Source: Rathayibacter sp. Leaf185 (GTDB lineage: Bacteria; Actinomycetota; Actinomycetes; Actinomycetales; Microbacteriaceae). Taken from it: 64,000 nt of DNA. The stretch lies in NCBI RefSeq assembly GCF_001423885.1, contig NZ_LMPP01000002.1, positions 780,355 to 844,354 of the forward strand. Direction: 5' to 3'. Below are positions 34,377-43,169 of this stretch, piece after piece. The notes beneath the pieces were generated by a model. That model saw only the letters and a program-made list of their open reading frames with translations. It was not told where the DNA came from and did not search any database. Position 1 is the stretch's first letter; the number at the start of each line of letters is the position of its first letter. The translations under genes and the position numbers were made by a program.

Positions 34377-35660
34377 GTGCCCCTTGCACCCCCTACCGCC
34401 GGCGGCCTCAGCCGGCGCGCCCTCCTCGCCGCGGCAGGAGCGGGCGCCGCGACGCTCGGCCTGTCGGCCTGCGCCTCGCCCGCCTCCTCCGGCGGCGTGA
34501 CCGAGATCACCTTCTTCCAGTCCAAGCCCGAGGTGATCGGCTATTTCGGCGACGTGATCGACCGTTTCCACGCGTCGCAGTCGCGGATCCGCGTGGTGCA
34601 CGACTTCTCGTCGAACCTCTCGGCCGGCTTCGTCCGGAGCAACCCGCCCGACCTCGGCTGCCTGAACTACAACTTCGAGGTGGCGCGCTTCGTCGAGCGG
34701 GGGGCGCTCAGCGACCTCTCCGACATGCCGGAGGCGGAGCGGATCAATCCCGCGATCCAGCCCCTCATCGAGCAGACCGCGTCCTACCCGGATCGCACCA
34801 GCGTCCTGCCGTACTCGCTGATGATGGCCGCGGTGCTCTACAACCGCGAGATCTTCGCGGCGCAGGGACTGGAGGTGCCCACCACGTGGACCGAGTTCCT
34901 CGCGGTCTGCGACGCCCTCACCGCCGCGGGCATCACTCCGATCTACGGAACCTACAAGGACCCGTGGACGGTCGCGCAGGGGCTGTTCGACTACTCCGTC
35001 GGCGGCACCGTCGACCTCGACTCCTTCTTCACGCAGCTGAAGGAGCAGGGCGCCGACGTCGGCGCCTCGTCCCCGGTGTCGTTCGAGAAGGACTTCGCCG
35101 CCCCGGTCGATCAGATGCTGCAGGTCGCCGCGTACTCTAACCCCGATGCGGCGAGCCGCGCCTACGGCGACGGCAACCTCGCCTTCTCGAACGGCGAGGC
35201 CGCGATGCTCTTCCAGGGGCCGTGGGCGCTCAGCGAGATCGCGAAGACGGCGCCCGACCTCTCGATCGGAGCGTTCCCCCTGCCGATGACCGACGACCCC
35301 GACGACCGCCGGGTGCGGGCCAACGTCGACCTGGCGCTCTGGATCCCCGAGGCCTCGGACAAGAAGGAGGCGGCGCGCGAGTTCCTCTCCTTCCTGATGC
35401 AGCCCGAGATCATCGACGCCTACAACGCCGACAACAACGCGTTCGGAGTCACGACCGACGCCCCCGCCGTCACCCAGCCGACCCTGGTCGAGCTGCAGGA
35501 GTTCTACGACAGGGCCGCATTCAGCCTCGGTGCCTCGCAGCTCGTGCCGCAGAACATCCCGCTGCAGAACTACCTCCAGGGCATCGTGCTCGGCTCCGAC
35601 CCCGCGTCGACGCTGCGCACCGTGGACGCCGACTGGGCGCGCATCGCGTTCCGCTCCTGA
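34377..35660 (+). CDS. Sugar ABC transporter substrate-binding lipoprotein, 427 aa
   Basis: An extracellular solute-binding protein family 1 member. The signal is SRRALLAAAGAGAATLGLSAC: a twin-arginine pair, a hydrophobic core and a lipobox with the lipidated Cys near residue 32. The mature domain has ITFFQSKPEV, LYNREIFAAQGLEVPTTWTEFLAVCDAL, and FQGPWALSEI, typical of oligosaccharide binders. The GTG start is preceded by GGGAGACGACGAC. It is the first gene of an operon with two permeases. No ATPase is encoded here, so a shared MsiK-type ATPase elsewhere must power it (inference from actinobacterial sugar importers). Confidence 0.93.
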   Translation: MPLAPPTAGGLSRRALLAAAGAGAATLGLSACASPASSGGVTEITFFQSKPEVIGYFGDVIDRFHASQSRIRVVHDFSSNLSAGFVRSNPPDLGCLNYNFEVARFVERGALSDLSDMPEAERINPAIQPLIEQTASYPDRTSVLPYSLMMAAVLYNREIFAAQGLEVPTTWTEFLAVCDALTAAGITPIYGTYKDPWTVAQGLFDYSVGGTVDLDSFFTQLKEQGADVGASSPVSFEKDFAAPVDQMLQVAAYSNPDAASRAYGDGNLAFSNGEAAMLFQGPWALSEIAKTAPDLSIGAFPLPMTDDPDDRRVRANVDLALWIPEASDKKEAAREFLSFLMQPEIIDAYNADNNAFGVTTDAPAVTQPTLVELQEFYDRAAFSLGASQLVPQNIPLQNYLQGIVLGSDPASTLRTVDADWARIAFRS

Positions 35661-35716
35661 CCCTCCCCTTCTCCCCACCTCACCGCTGTCCAGAACATCT
35701 CAGAGACGAGACACCC

Positions 35717-36649
35717 ATGGCACTCTCGACACCCACTCGAGCGGAGGCGCGTCCCACCGAGGCGCCCCGCCCGGCCGTCCCGGAGCGGCGCCGGCCGCGC
35801 ACCGACAGGACCTTCCTCCTGTACTTGCTCCCCGCGCTCGTGCTGTTCACGCTCGCGATCACCCTGCCCGCTCTGATGGGCATCTTCTTCAGCTTCACCG
35901 ACTCGATCGGCTTCGGCGAGTGGTCCTTCATCGGGCTGACGAACTACGTGGCGCTGTTCTCGGACCCGGCGATCGCCGCCTCCTACGGCTTCACGGTCCT
36001 GCTCGCCCTGGTCACCGTGCTGGTCGTGAACGTGGTCGCGTTCCTGCTCGCGATCGCGCTGACCTCGCAGATCCGCGGCAAGGTCGCCCTCCGCGCGGTG
36101 TTCGTGCTGCCGATGGTCGTGTCGGGCATCATCATCGCGTTCGTCTTCAACTTCCTCTTCTCGAACTCGCTGCCCGACTTCGCGGCCTCGGTCGGAGCCA
36201 CTCCGCTGGCGACGAGCATGCTCGCCGACCCGAATCTGGCGTGGCTCGCGATCGTGATCGTGACCGCGTGGCAGTCGGTCCCCTCCGCGCTGCTGATCTA
36301 CATCGCCGGGGTGCTCTCGATCCCCGGGGACGTCTACGAGGCCGCCTCGCTCGACGGCGCCTCGAGCTGGGGGCAGCTGCGCTCGATCACCCTCCCGCTG
36401 GTCGCGGGCTACGTCGTGATCAACCTCGTGATCGGGTTCAAGAACTTCCTCAACTCGTACGACATCATCGTCGGCCTCACCGACGGCGGCCCCGGAACCT
36501 CGACGCGCAGTGTCGCGATGACGATCTTCACGGGCTTCACCAGCGGCGACTACGCCTACCAGATGGCCAACGCCACGATCTTCTTCCTCATCGCGCTCGT
36601 GATAGCGCTCGTGCAGTTGCGCGTCTCGCGCGGAAAGGCGGCCTTCTGA
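35717..36649 (+). CDS. Sugar ABC transporter permease (MalF-type), 310 aa
   Basis: A binding-protein-dependent transport inner-membrane component with six TM helices after a 35-residue Pro/Arg-rich cytoplasmic N-terminus. The EAA loop is YEAASLDGASSWGQLRSITLP, the site that contacts the ATPase. The N-terminal signature LLPALVLFTLAITLPALMGIFFSFTD is typical of MalF/UgpA-type sugar permeases. Its TGA overlaps the ATG of the next permease by 1 bp (TGATG). Confidence 0.94.
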   Translation: MALSTPTRAEARPTEAPRPAVPERRRPRTDRTFLLYLLPALVLFTLAITLPALMGIFFSFTDSIGFGEWSFIGLTNYVALFSDPAIAASYGFTVLLALVTVLVVNVVAFLLAIALTSQIRGKVALRAVFVLPMVVSGIIIAFVFNFLFSNSLPDFAASVGATPLATSMLADPNLAWLAIVIVTAWQSVPSALLIYIAGVLSIPGDVYEAASLDGASSWGQLRSITLPLVAGYVVINLVIGFKNFLNSYDIIVGLTDGGPGTSTRSVAMTIFTGFTSGDYAYQMANATIFFLIALVIALVQLRVSRGKAAF

Positions 36650-37548
36650 TGACCAGCCAGGTCCCCCTCGCCCCGTCCCTCCCCGGGACCCGGGCGGCGG
36701 CCGACGCCGACGCCCGCCGCGGCTCTCGACGCAAGCGCTCGAGCCTGCTCCTCACCATCGTGCTCGCGATCTGCGCTCTCTCGGTGATCGGCCCGCTCTG
36801 GGTCACGCTGACCATGGCGTTCAAGACCACGGCCCAGGCGGTCGACGGCAACGCCTTCTCGATCCCGCTGCCGTTCTCGGTCGAGGGCTTCGTGCAGGCA
36901 TGGAACCTCACCGACTTCCCCCGCGGCTTCGCCATCTCGGTGCTCGTCTCGGCGATCACGGTGGCCGGCACGATCGTCCTCAGCGCACTCGCGGCGTTCG
37001 CGATCTCGCGCAACTGGAGCAAGCGCTTCTACCGCTGGTCGTTCTTCTACCTGCTGGCGGCGATGTTCCTGCCGTTCCCGGTGCTCGCGCTCTCTCAGGT
37101 GTCGCTCACCGGCCTGGTCGGCCTCGACAACCCGATCGGCGTCGCGATCCTGCACGTGATGTTCCAGCTCTCGTTCAGCGTGATGCTGTTCACCGCGTTC
37201 CTCCGCTCGCTGCCGGAGGAGCTCGAGGAGAGCGCGCGCCTCGACGGGGCGACGACGAACCAGGTGTTCTGGCGGCTGGTGTTCCCGCTGCTCGCGCCGA
37301 TGAGCGCGACGGTCGGCATCTTCGCCTTCCTCGCCTCCTGGAACGACTTCATGATGCCGTCGCTGATCACCTCCGACCCGTCGCTGCAGACGCTGCCGGT
37401 GCTGCAGAAGATCTTCCAGACGCAGTTCAGCAACGACTACAACGTGGCGTTCGCGTCGTACCTGATGGCCATGGCGCCGGCGATCATCGTCTACCTCTTC
37501 ACGCAGCGGTGGGTCATGTCCGGCGTCACTCAGGGCGCCATCAAGTGA
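36649..37548 (+). CDS. Sugar ABC transporter permease (MalG-type), 299 aa
   Basis: The partner of the preceding permease, also with six TM helices. Its EAA loop is LEESARLDGATTNQVFWRLVFPLL. The first helix is preceded by a basic SRRKRSS stretch. The C-terminus RWVMSGVTQGAIK is the classic MalG-family ending (Vxx-L-GAVK). The stop TGA begins repeat element E3. The GH13 gene follows after 288 bp. Confidence 0.94.
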   Translation: MTSQVPLAPSLPGTRAAADADARRGSRRKRSSLLLTIVLAICALSVIGPLWVTLTMAFKTTAQAVDGNAFSIPLPFSVEGFVQAWNLTDFPRGFAISVLVSAITVAGTIVLSALAAFAISRNWSKRFYRWSFFYLLAAMFLPFPVLALSQVSLTGLVGLDNPIGVAILHVMFQLSFSVMLFTAFLRSLPEELEESARLDGATTNQVFWRLVFPLLAPMSATVGIFAFLASWNDFMMPSLITSDPSLQTLPVLQKIFQTQFSNDYNVAFASYLMAMAPAIIVYLFTQRWVMSGVTQGAIK

Positions 37549-37654
37549 GCCCGCGGGTCTCGGGGCGGCCATCTGCGGCGTTGTCGTCGGTCGCCGTAGC
37601 TCCGCTACGACTCCCTCCTCCGCCTTGCAGCTCACCACCCCGAGACCCGCGGGC
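37549..37654. repeat. Structured element E, copy 3
   Basis: The outer stem is a perfect 17-bp pair, GCCCGCGGGTCTCGGGG (37549-37565) with its complement (37638-37654), unrelated in sequence to the arms of copies 1 and 2. The core is conserved, but the apical hairpin is CGTAGC/GCTACG instead of GATACC/GGTATC, with at least three compensatory pair changes. It starts one base after the TG of the permease stop codon (TGAGCCC). Confidence 0.92.
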
Positions 37655-37836
37655 GCGACTCCGGGGTAGCGGGGGAGTGGCCGCGCTGCGCGCGAGCCGG
37701 TGGGGAGGGGCCGTGCTGCGCGCGAGCCGGGCGAGCGAGTTCTGCTGATCGAGCAGCCCGCGCAGCGGGCGTAGCGAGGTCGGTGTCCTCAGCGGGGTGA
37801 CCCGGACGAATCAGATCGATCAACGGAAGGAAACAC
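37655..37836. other. Gap before the GH13 gene with short repeats and a REP-like palindrome
   Basis: GCTGCGCGCGAGCCGG occurs twice (about 37685 and 37714). A palindromic repeat follows at 37742-37781: CTGCTGATCGAGCA-GCCCGC-GCA-GCGGGC-GTAGCGAGGTC, the better copy of the sequence at 31823. A GGAAGG Shine-Dalgarno lies before the GTG at 37837. No gene is evident. Confidence 0.75.
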
Positions 37837-39486
37837 GTGACAGACACGGTGCTCACCAGGAGCGGGACGACGGACGACGCCCTGTGGTGGCGGCAGGCGG
37901 CGGTGTACCAGATCTATCCGCGGAGCTTCGCGGATGCGAACGGGGACGGGATCGGCGATCTGGCCGGGATCATCCAGCGCATCCCGTACCTCCGCGCGCT
38001 CGGGATCGACGCGGTCTGGCTCAGCCCGTTCTACCCGTCGGCGCTCGCCGACGGCGGCTACGACGTGGCCGACTATCGCGACGTCGACCCGCGGATCGGC
38101 ACGCTCGCCGAGTTCGACGAGATGACGGCGCTGCTGCACGACGCCGGGATCCGCGTGATCGTCGACATCGTGCCGAACCACTCCTCCGATCTGCACCCGT
38201 GGTTCCAGGAGGCGCTCGCCGCCCCGAAGGGATCGCCCGAGCGCGAGCGCTACGTGTTCCGCGACGGCCGCGGCGAGTCGGGGGAGCTGCCTCCCAGCGA
38301 CTGGGAGTCGGTCTTCGGCGGTCCCGCCTGGGAGCCGGTCGGCGACGGCCAGTGGTACCTGCACCTGTTCGCCAAGGAGCAGCCCGACTGGAACTGGGAC
38401 AACCGCGAGATCCGCGACGACTTCCTCGAGACCCTCCGCTTCTGGTCCGACCGCGGTGTCGACGGGTTCCGCATCGACGTCGCGCACTCGCTGGTGAAGG
38501 ATCTGACCGAGCCGCTCGCCGCCTCCGCCGACCTCGTCGAGCAGCGCCTCGACGGCAGCCACCCGTTCTGGGACCGCGACGAGGTGCACGAGGTGTACGC
38601 CGAGTGGCGCGCCCTCTTCGACTCGTACGATCCGCCGCGCACCGCGGTGGCGGAGGCGTGGGTCGACGCGTCCAGGCGCGCCCGGTACGCGAGCCCCGAG
38701 GGCCTCGGTCAGGCGTTCAACTTCGATCTGCTCGAGGCCGACCTCGACGCCGGCACCTTCCGCCGGCTGATCTCGTTCAACCTCGAGCTGGCCGCCGAGT
38801 CGGGCTCGTCGACGACCTGGGTGCTCTCGAACCACGACGTGGTCCGGCACGCGACCCGCTACGGGCTGCCCTCGCAGGGCGAGGCTCCGATCGCCCCCGC
38901 GAAGCAGTGGCTGCTGAGCGGTGGCGCGGAGCCGGCTCTCGATCGCGAGAAGGGCCTGCGTCGCGCGCGCGCTGCGACCCTGCTGCTCCTCGCCCTGCCC
39001 GGTTCGGCGTACCTCTACCAGGGCGAGGAGCTCGGCCTGCACGAGGTCGCCGGCATCCCCGACGCCGACCGCCAGGATCCGACGTTCTTCCGCAGCGGCG
39101 GCACCGACGTCGGCCGCGACGGCTGCCGGGTGCCGCTGCCGTGGGAGTCGACGGGCACGTCCTTCGGCTTCGGTCCGGGCGGCGCCCACCTGCCCCAGCC
39201 CGCCTGGTTCGCCGACGCCTCCGTCGAGGCCGAGGAGCTGAGGGAGGAGTCGACCCTGTCGCTCTACCGCCGCGCCCTCGCCCTGCGGCACGCGCTGCAG
39301 ACCGACGAGCAGCTGGAATGGCGCGACAGCGCGGAGGGCGTGCTGCACTTCGCGCGCCCGAACGGCTGGCGCTCGGTGACCAACCTCGGCGCCTCCGACG
39401 TCGCGCTGCCCGAGGGCGAGATCCTGCTGGCGAGCGGACCGCTCGATCGCGTGCTGCCTCCGGACACCACCGTCTGGCTGCGCTGA
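37837..39486 (+). CDS. GH13 alpha-glucosidase (oligo-1,6-glucosidase type), 549 aa
   Basis: It hydrolyses alpha-glucosides imported by the adjacent ABC system. The N-terminus has WWRQAAVYQIYPRSFADANGDGIGDLAGI. Catalytic residues are the nucleophile Asp214 (GFRIDVAH), the acid/base Glu273 (AVAEAWV) and Asp334 (LSNHDVVRH). LVDxVxNH-type region I is VDIVPNHSSD. The length and QIYPRSF start place it with GH13 alpha-glucosidases. The enzyme lacks a signal peptide, so it works in the cytoplasm. The GTG is preceded by GGAAGGAAACAC. A strong hairpin follows the stop. Confidence 0.95.
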   Translation: MTDTVLTRSGTTDDALWWRQAAVYQIYPRSFADANGDGIGDLAGIIQRIPYLRALGIDAVWLSPFYPSALADGGYDVADYRDVDPRIGTLAEFDEMTALLHDAGIRVIVDIVPNHSSDLHPWFQEALAAPKGSPERERYVFRDGRGESGELPPSDWESVFGGPAWEPVGDGQWYLHLFAKEQPDWNWDNREIRDDFLETLRFWSDRGVDGFRIDVAHSLVKDLTEPLAASADLVEQRLDGSHPFWDRDEVHEVYAEWRALFDSYDPPRTAVAEAWVDASRRARYASPEGLGQAFNFDLLEADLDAGTFRRLISFNLELAAESGSSTTWVLSNHDVVRHATRYGLPSQGEAPIAPAKQWLLSGGAEPALDREKGLRRARAATLLLLALPGSAYLYQGEELGLHEVAGIPDADRQDPTFFRSGGTDVGRDGCRVPLPWESTGTSFGFGPGGAHLPQPAWFADASVEAEELREESTLSLYRRALALRHALQTDEQLEWRDSAEGVLHFARPNGWRSVTNLGASDVALPEGEILLASGPLDRVLPPDTTVWLR

Positions 39487-39491
39487 CGAGA

Positions 39492-39537
39492 ACGACGAAG
39501 GCGCTCCCGCACGCGTGTGCGGGAGCGCCTTCGTCGT
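39492..39537. terminator. Bidirectional terminator between the GH13 gene and gnd
   Basis: A perfect 21-bp stem (ACGACGAAGGCGCTCCCGCAC, 4-nt loop GCGT, and its complement) lies in the 58-bp convergent gap. It is the strongest simple hairpin in the window. Confidence 0.93.
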
Positions 39538-39544
39538 GTTCCGG

Positions 39545-41002
39545 CTAGTGGGTCGACGGGTCCTGCTCGACCTCGGTGCGGTCACCCGACCACAGCGTGT
39601 GGAAGGTGCCCTCCTTGTCGACGCGCTGGTAGGTGTGCGCGCCGAAGAAGTCGCGCTGGCCCTGCACGAGCGCGGCGGGGAGGCGCTTGGACGCGAGCGA
39701 GTCGTAGTACGACAGTGCGGCGCCGAAGCCGGGGATCGGGACGCCCGAGAGCGCGGCGGTCGAGACGATACGGCGCCAGGCGGCCTCGCCGTTCGCGACG
39801 GCGTCGGCGAAGTACGGGTCCTCGAGCAACGTGGTGATGCTCGCGTCCTCGGCGTAGGCGTCGACGATCCGGTTCAGGAACTGGGCGCGGATGATGCAGC
39901 CCGCGCGCCAGATCTTGGCGACGGCGCCCTTGTCGATCTCCCAGCCGTACTTCTCGGCGCCGGCGATGATCGCGTCGAAGCCCTGCGAGTAGGCGACGAC
40001 CTTGGAGGCGTAGAGGGCGGCGCGCACGTCGTCCTCGAAGCCGTCGTAGAGGGCGACGGGGGTCGGTCGCGAGGTGACGCGCTTCTGCACCGCGGCGCGC
40101 TGCTCCGGCTTCGACGAGACGGCGCGGGCGAACACGGCCTCGGCGATGCCGCCGACGGGGACGCCCAGGTCGAGAGCGTTCTGCACGGTCCACACTCCGG
40201 TGCCCTTCGAGCCGGCCTGGTCGAGCACGACGTCGATGAACGGCTCGCCGGTGTCGGCGTCGACCTGGCGGAGGACCTCGGCGGTGATCTCGATCAGGTA
40301 CGACTCGAGGTCGCCCTTGTTCCACGCGTCGAAGACCTCGGCGATAGCGGCGGGCTCGTGGCCGCCGACGGTGCGGAGCAGGTCGTACGCCTCGGCGATC
40401 AGCTGCATGTCGGCGTACTCGATGCCGTTGTGGATCATCTTGACGAAGTGGCCGGCGCCGTCGGTGCCGATGTGCGTGACGCACGGCTCGCCCTCGGCGA
40501 CCGCGGCGATCGAGGAGAGGATCGGTCCGAGCGTCTTGTACGACTCGACCGAGCCGCCGGGCATGATCGACGGGCCCTTGAGCGCGCCCTCCTCGCCGCC
40601 CGAGATGCCGGTGCCGACGAAGTGGATGCCGGTCTCGCGGACCGCCTTCTCGCGGCGGATGGTGTCGGTGAAGAGGGCGTTGCCTCCGTCGACGATGATG
40701 TCGCCGGGCTCGAAGACCTTCGTCAGCTGCTCGATCACGGCGTCGGTGCCGCGGCCGGCCTGGACCATGATGATCGCGGTGCGCGGGGTCTGCAGCGACG
40801 CGGCGAAGTCCTCGATGGTCTCCGAGGCGACGAAGCCGGCCTCGGGGTGCTCGGTGATCAGCGTCTCGGTGCGCCCGTACGAGCGGTTGAAGACGGCGAC
40901 GGTGTTGCCCTCGCGGCTGGCGAGGTTGCGGGCGAGGTTCGAGCCCATCACCGCCAGACCGACGACTCCGATGTTGGCGGTGGCGGTGGGCTTGTCAGAC
41001 AC
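39545..41002 (-). CDS. gnd: NADP-dependent 6-phosphogluconate dehydrogenase, 485 aa
   Basis: The oxidative pentose-phosphate enzyme giving ribulose-5-phosphate, CO2 and NADPH. Signatures are GVVGLAVMGSNLARN (dinucleotide fold), FNRS (NADP preference), IIVDGGNA, the substrate segment GTGISGGEEGALKGPSIMPGG, and the catalytic Lys in GHFVKMIHNGIEYADMQ. The long form of about 470-485 aa indicates the homodimeric NADP type. The GTG start has GAGGAG upstream and a TACCCT candidate -10 about 40 nt before it, so it has a leader. Confidence 0.96.
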   Translation of the reverse strand: MSDKPTATANIGVVGLAVMGSNLARNLASREGNTVAVFNRSYGRTETLITEHPEAGFVASETIEDFAASLQTPRTAIIMVQAGRGTDAVIEQLTKVFEPGDIIVDGGNALFTDTIRREKAVRETGIHFVGTGISGGEEGALKGPSIMPGGSVESYKTLGPILSSIAAVAEGEPCVTHIGTDGAGHFVKMIHNGIEYADMQLIAEAYDLLRTVGGHEPAAIAEVFDAWNKGDLESYLIEITAEVLRQVDADTGEPFIDVVLDQAGSKGTGVWTVQNALDLGVPVGGIAEAVFARAVSSKPEQRAAVQKRVTSRPTPVALYDGFEDDVRAALYASKVVAYSQGFDAIIAGAEKYGWEIDKGAVAKIWRAGCIIRAQFLNRIVDAYAEDASITTLLEDPYFADAVANGEAAWRRIVSTAALSGVPIPGFGAALSYYDSLASKRLPAALVQGQRDFFGAHTYQRVDKEGTFHTLWSGDRTEVEQDPSTH

Positions 41003-41184
41003 GGTTCTCCTCGACGTACGCGTTCAGGGTCGGAATCAGGGTATCGCCGGGCCCCCGCGCGGTGCCCGGTGATCTGCGCACGTCCGTCGCGATCGCGCCG
41101 CACGGCCGTGCGGCGAGGGAGCCTCCGGCCGTCGAGACCGCCTCGCAGGGCGGGCCGCCTCGACGGTCCGGGGTTCCCCCGGGG

Positions 41185-42201
41185 TCACGCGCCGTGCTCG
41201 GCGGGCACGCGCTCCGAGGGGATCGGCGGCGGCGGAGGAGTGCCGTCGCCGAAGGGGCGCCCACCGAGCTCCTCGCGACCCGAGGGCACGAGCCAGCCCG
41301 ACAGGTCGGGGCCCTTGGGGACCACTCCGGTCGGGTTGATGTCGCGCTGCACCTCGTAGTAGTGCGACTTGATGTGGCTGAAGTCGATCGTGTCGCCGAA
41401 TCCCGGAGTCGCGAACAGGTCGCGTGCGTAGCCCCAGAGGGCGGGCATCGCCGAGAGCAGGTTCCGGTTGGCCTTGAAGTGGCTGTAGTAGACGGCGTCG
41501 AAGCGCGCGAGCGTCGTGAAGAGCCGCACATCCGCCTCGGTGATGGTGTCGCCCACCAGGTAGCGCTGGGTCGAGAGGCGCTCCTCGAGCCAGTCGAGGC
41601 GCGCCCAGAGCCGGTCGTAGGCGCGCTCGTACGACTTCTGCGATCCCGCGAAGCCGCACTTGTAGACGCCGTTGTTGACGTCGTGGAACACGAGCTCGGC
41701 GACCTCGTCGATCTCGTCGCGGTGCTTCTCCGGGTAGAGGTCGGGCGCGCCGTCGCGGTGGAAGGCGGTCCACTCCGTCGAGAAGTCGAGCGTCATCACC
41801 GGATAGTCGTTGGTGACGACCTCGCCGGTCGGGATGTCGACGATCGCCGGCACGGTGATGCCGCGCGGGTAGTCGGGGAAGCGCTTGAGGAACGCGTCCT
41901 GCAGGCGCGGGATGCCGAGCACCGGATCCACGCCGCCGGGATCGAGGTCGAAGGTCCAGCTGCGCTTGTCGTGGGTCGGGCCGCAGATCCCCATCGAGAG
42001 GGCGTCCTCGAGGCCGAGCAGGCGGCGCACGATCACGGCGCGGTTCGCCCACGGGCAGGCGCGCGAGACCACGAGGCGGTAGCGGCCGGCCTCGACCGGG
42101 AAGCCGTCGCGGCCGTCGGCGGTGATGCGCGTCGGGATGTAGTTGGTGTCGCGGTGGAAGCCGTTCTTCTCCACGTACGAGCCGAAGTCGTCAGTCGTCA
42201 T
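41185..42201 (-). CDS. Glutathionyl/mycothiolyl-hydroquinone reductase-like GST, 338 aa
   Basis: A xi-class (ECM4/YqjG) glutathione-transferase fold protein. The catalytic Cys is in SRACPWANRAVIVRRLLGLE, followed by SMGICGP, the thioredoxin-fold VPAIVDIPTGEVVTNDY, and a helical domain with RLWARLDWLEERLSTQRYLVGDTITEADVRLFTTLARFD. Family members reduce S-conjugated hydroquinones; in actinobacteria the thiol would probably be mycothiol (inference). The start is the ATG at 42201, not the longer frame, because TACCGT at 42208-42213 is 6 nt upstream. A Pro-rich tail (TPPPPPIPSERVPAE) ends the protein. Confidence 0.92.
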   Translation of the reverse strand: MTTDDFGSYVEKNGFHRDTNYIPTRITADGRDGFPVEAGRYRLVVSRACPWANRAVIVRRLLGLEDALSMGICGPTHDKRSWTFDLDPGGVDPVLGIPRLQDAFLKRFPDYPRGITVPAIVDIPTGEVVTNDYPVMTLDFSTEWTAFHRDGAPDLYPEKHRDEIDEVAELVFHDVNNGVYKCGFAGSQKSYERAYDRLWARLDWLEERLSTQRYLVGDTITEADVRLFTTLARFDAVYYSHFKANRNLLSAMPALWGYARDLFATPGFGDTIDFSHIKSHYYEVQRDINPTGVVPKGPDLSGWLVPSGREELGGRPFGDGTPPPPPIPSERVPAEHGA

Positions 42202-42267
42202 GCCCGCACGGTAGCCATCCCGGCTGAGTGCCCGGGGGAGCGGTGGCGGGTGGGCGCGCCGAACCGG

Positions 42268-42461
42268 TAGGGTGGGCAGCTGAACTTCGGCGAGGGATGC
42301 GCACGTGCATCCGTGATCGACGCGGTGGAAGCAGGCGAAGCGCCCCGAGAGGGTCGCCCCGGACTTTTCCTCACGCTGACATGCGTTCGAGTCGAAACCC
42401 CGTCCGTGGCCCTCGGCCACGACCCGATCAGGCGGCGCCTCGCGCCGCCGAGGAGAACATC
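42268..42461 (+). promoter_or_regulatory. rplY promoter and structured leader
   Basis: TAGGGT at 42268-42273 is a -10 candidate. The roughly 180-nt leader contains three clean hairpins: GGATGC/GCATCC (42295-42312), CGTGGCC-ctc-GGCCACG (42405-42421), and GGCGGCGC-ctc-GCGCCGCC (42431-42449). The last ends two bases before the Shine-Dalgarno AGGAG and could control access to it. Ribosomal-protein autoregulation is a plausible reason for the leader. Confidence 0.6.
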
Positions 42462-43070
42462 ATGGCTGAACTGACCAACAAGGTCGTCGTCGAGGTCCGC
42501 ACCTCGTTCGGCAAGGGAGCGGCCCGCAAGATCCGCGCCCAGAACAAGATCCCCGCCGTCCTCTACGGCCACGGCACCGAGCCGCAGCACGTCACGCTGC
42601 CCGGCCACCAGATCCTCCTGCTGACCCGCAAGGCGAACGCGATCCTCGAGCTCGACATCGACGGCGTCGCGCAGACCACCCTGGTCAAGGACATCCAGCG
42701 CGACCCGGTGCGCCAGATCATCGAGCACATCGACCTCGTCGTCATCCAGCTCGGCGAGAAGGTGACCGTCGACATCCCCGTGCACGTCGAGGGCGACGCC
42801 GCTCCCGGCACCCTCGTCTCGCTCGAGGCGAACACCCTCTCGCTCGAGGTCGACGCCACCAAGATCCCGCAGAACATCGTGGTCTCGGTCGAGGGCCTCG
42901 AGGAGGGGACCCAGATCCTCGCGAAGGACATCGAGCTCCTCGACAACGCGACGCTGCTCACCGACCCCGAGGCGCTCGTGGTCAACGTGACCGCCGAGGT
43001 CGAGCAGGACCTGGGCGAGGACGACGAGACGCCGGCCTCCGGTGACGTGGTCGCCGAGACCGCCGAGTAG
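42462..43070 (+). CDS. rplY: 50S ribosomal protein L25/general stress protein Ctc, 202 aa
   Basis: It binds 5S rRNA. The N-terminal L25 domain (residues 1-95) has VRTSFGKGAARKIRAQNKIPAVLYGHGTEPQHVTLPGHQ. The C-terminal TL5 domain (96-180) has VDIPVHVEGDAAPGTLVSLEANTLSLEVDATKIPQNI. An acidic tail (EQDLGEDDETPASGDVVAETAE) closes it. This is the long CTC/TL5 form. GAGGAGAACATC precedes the ATG. It is followed by a terminator hairpin and pth, the usual actinobacterial order. Confidence 0.96.
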   Translation: MAELTNKVVVEVRTSFGKGAARKIRAQNKIPAVLYGHGTEPQHVTLPGHQILLLTRKANAILELDIDGVAQTTLVKDIQRDPVRQIIEHIDLVVIQLGEKVTVDIPVHVEGDAAPGTLVSLEANTLSLEVDATKIPQNIVVSVEGLEEGTQILAKDIELLDNATLLTDPEALVVNVTAEVEQDLGEDDETPASGDVVAETAE

Positions 43071-43089
43071 TCAGCACCACCCCGCACGG

Positions 43090-43120
43090 ACGGGCCCGCC
43101 GCGATCGCGTGCGGGCCCGT
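43090..43120 (+). terminator. Terminator hairpin after rplY
   Basis: A 10-bp stem, ACGGGCCCGC / GCGGGCCCGT, with an 11-nt loop sits 20 nt after the rplY stop. TTCC follows instead of a T-tract. It may reduce read-through into pth. Confidence 0.75.
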
Positions 43121-43169
43121 TCCGCGTCCGGGCTCCCTTCACGAGAGCTCCGTCCACGAGAGGAACGAC

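Noticed and set aside
42214-42461. A protein N-terminal extension of rplY starting at 42228
   Set aside because: The L25 domain starts at MAELTNKV with a Shine-Dalgarno; the upstream frame passes through hairpins and has no homology-like features.
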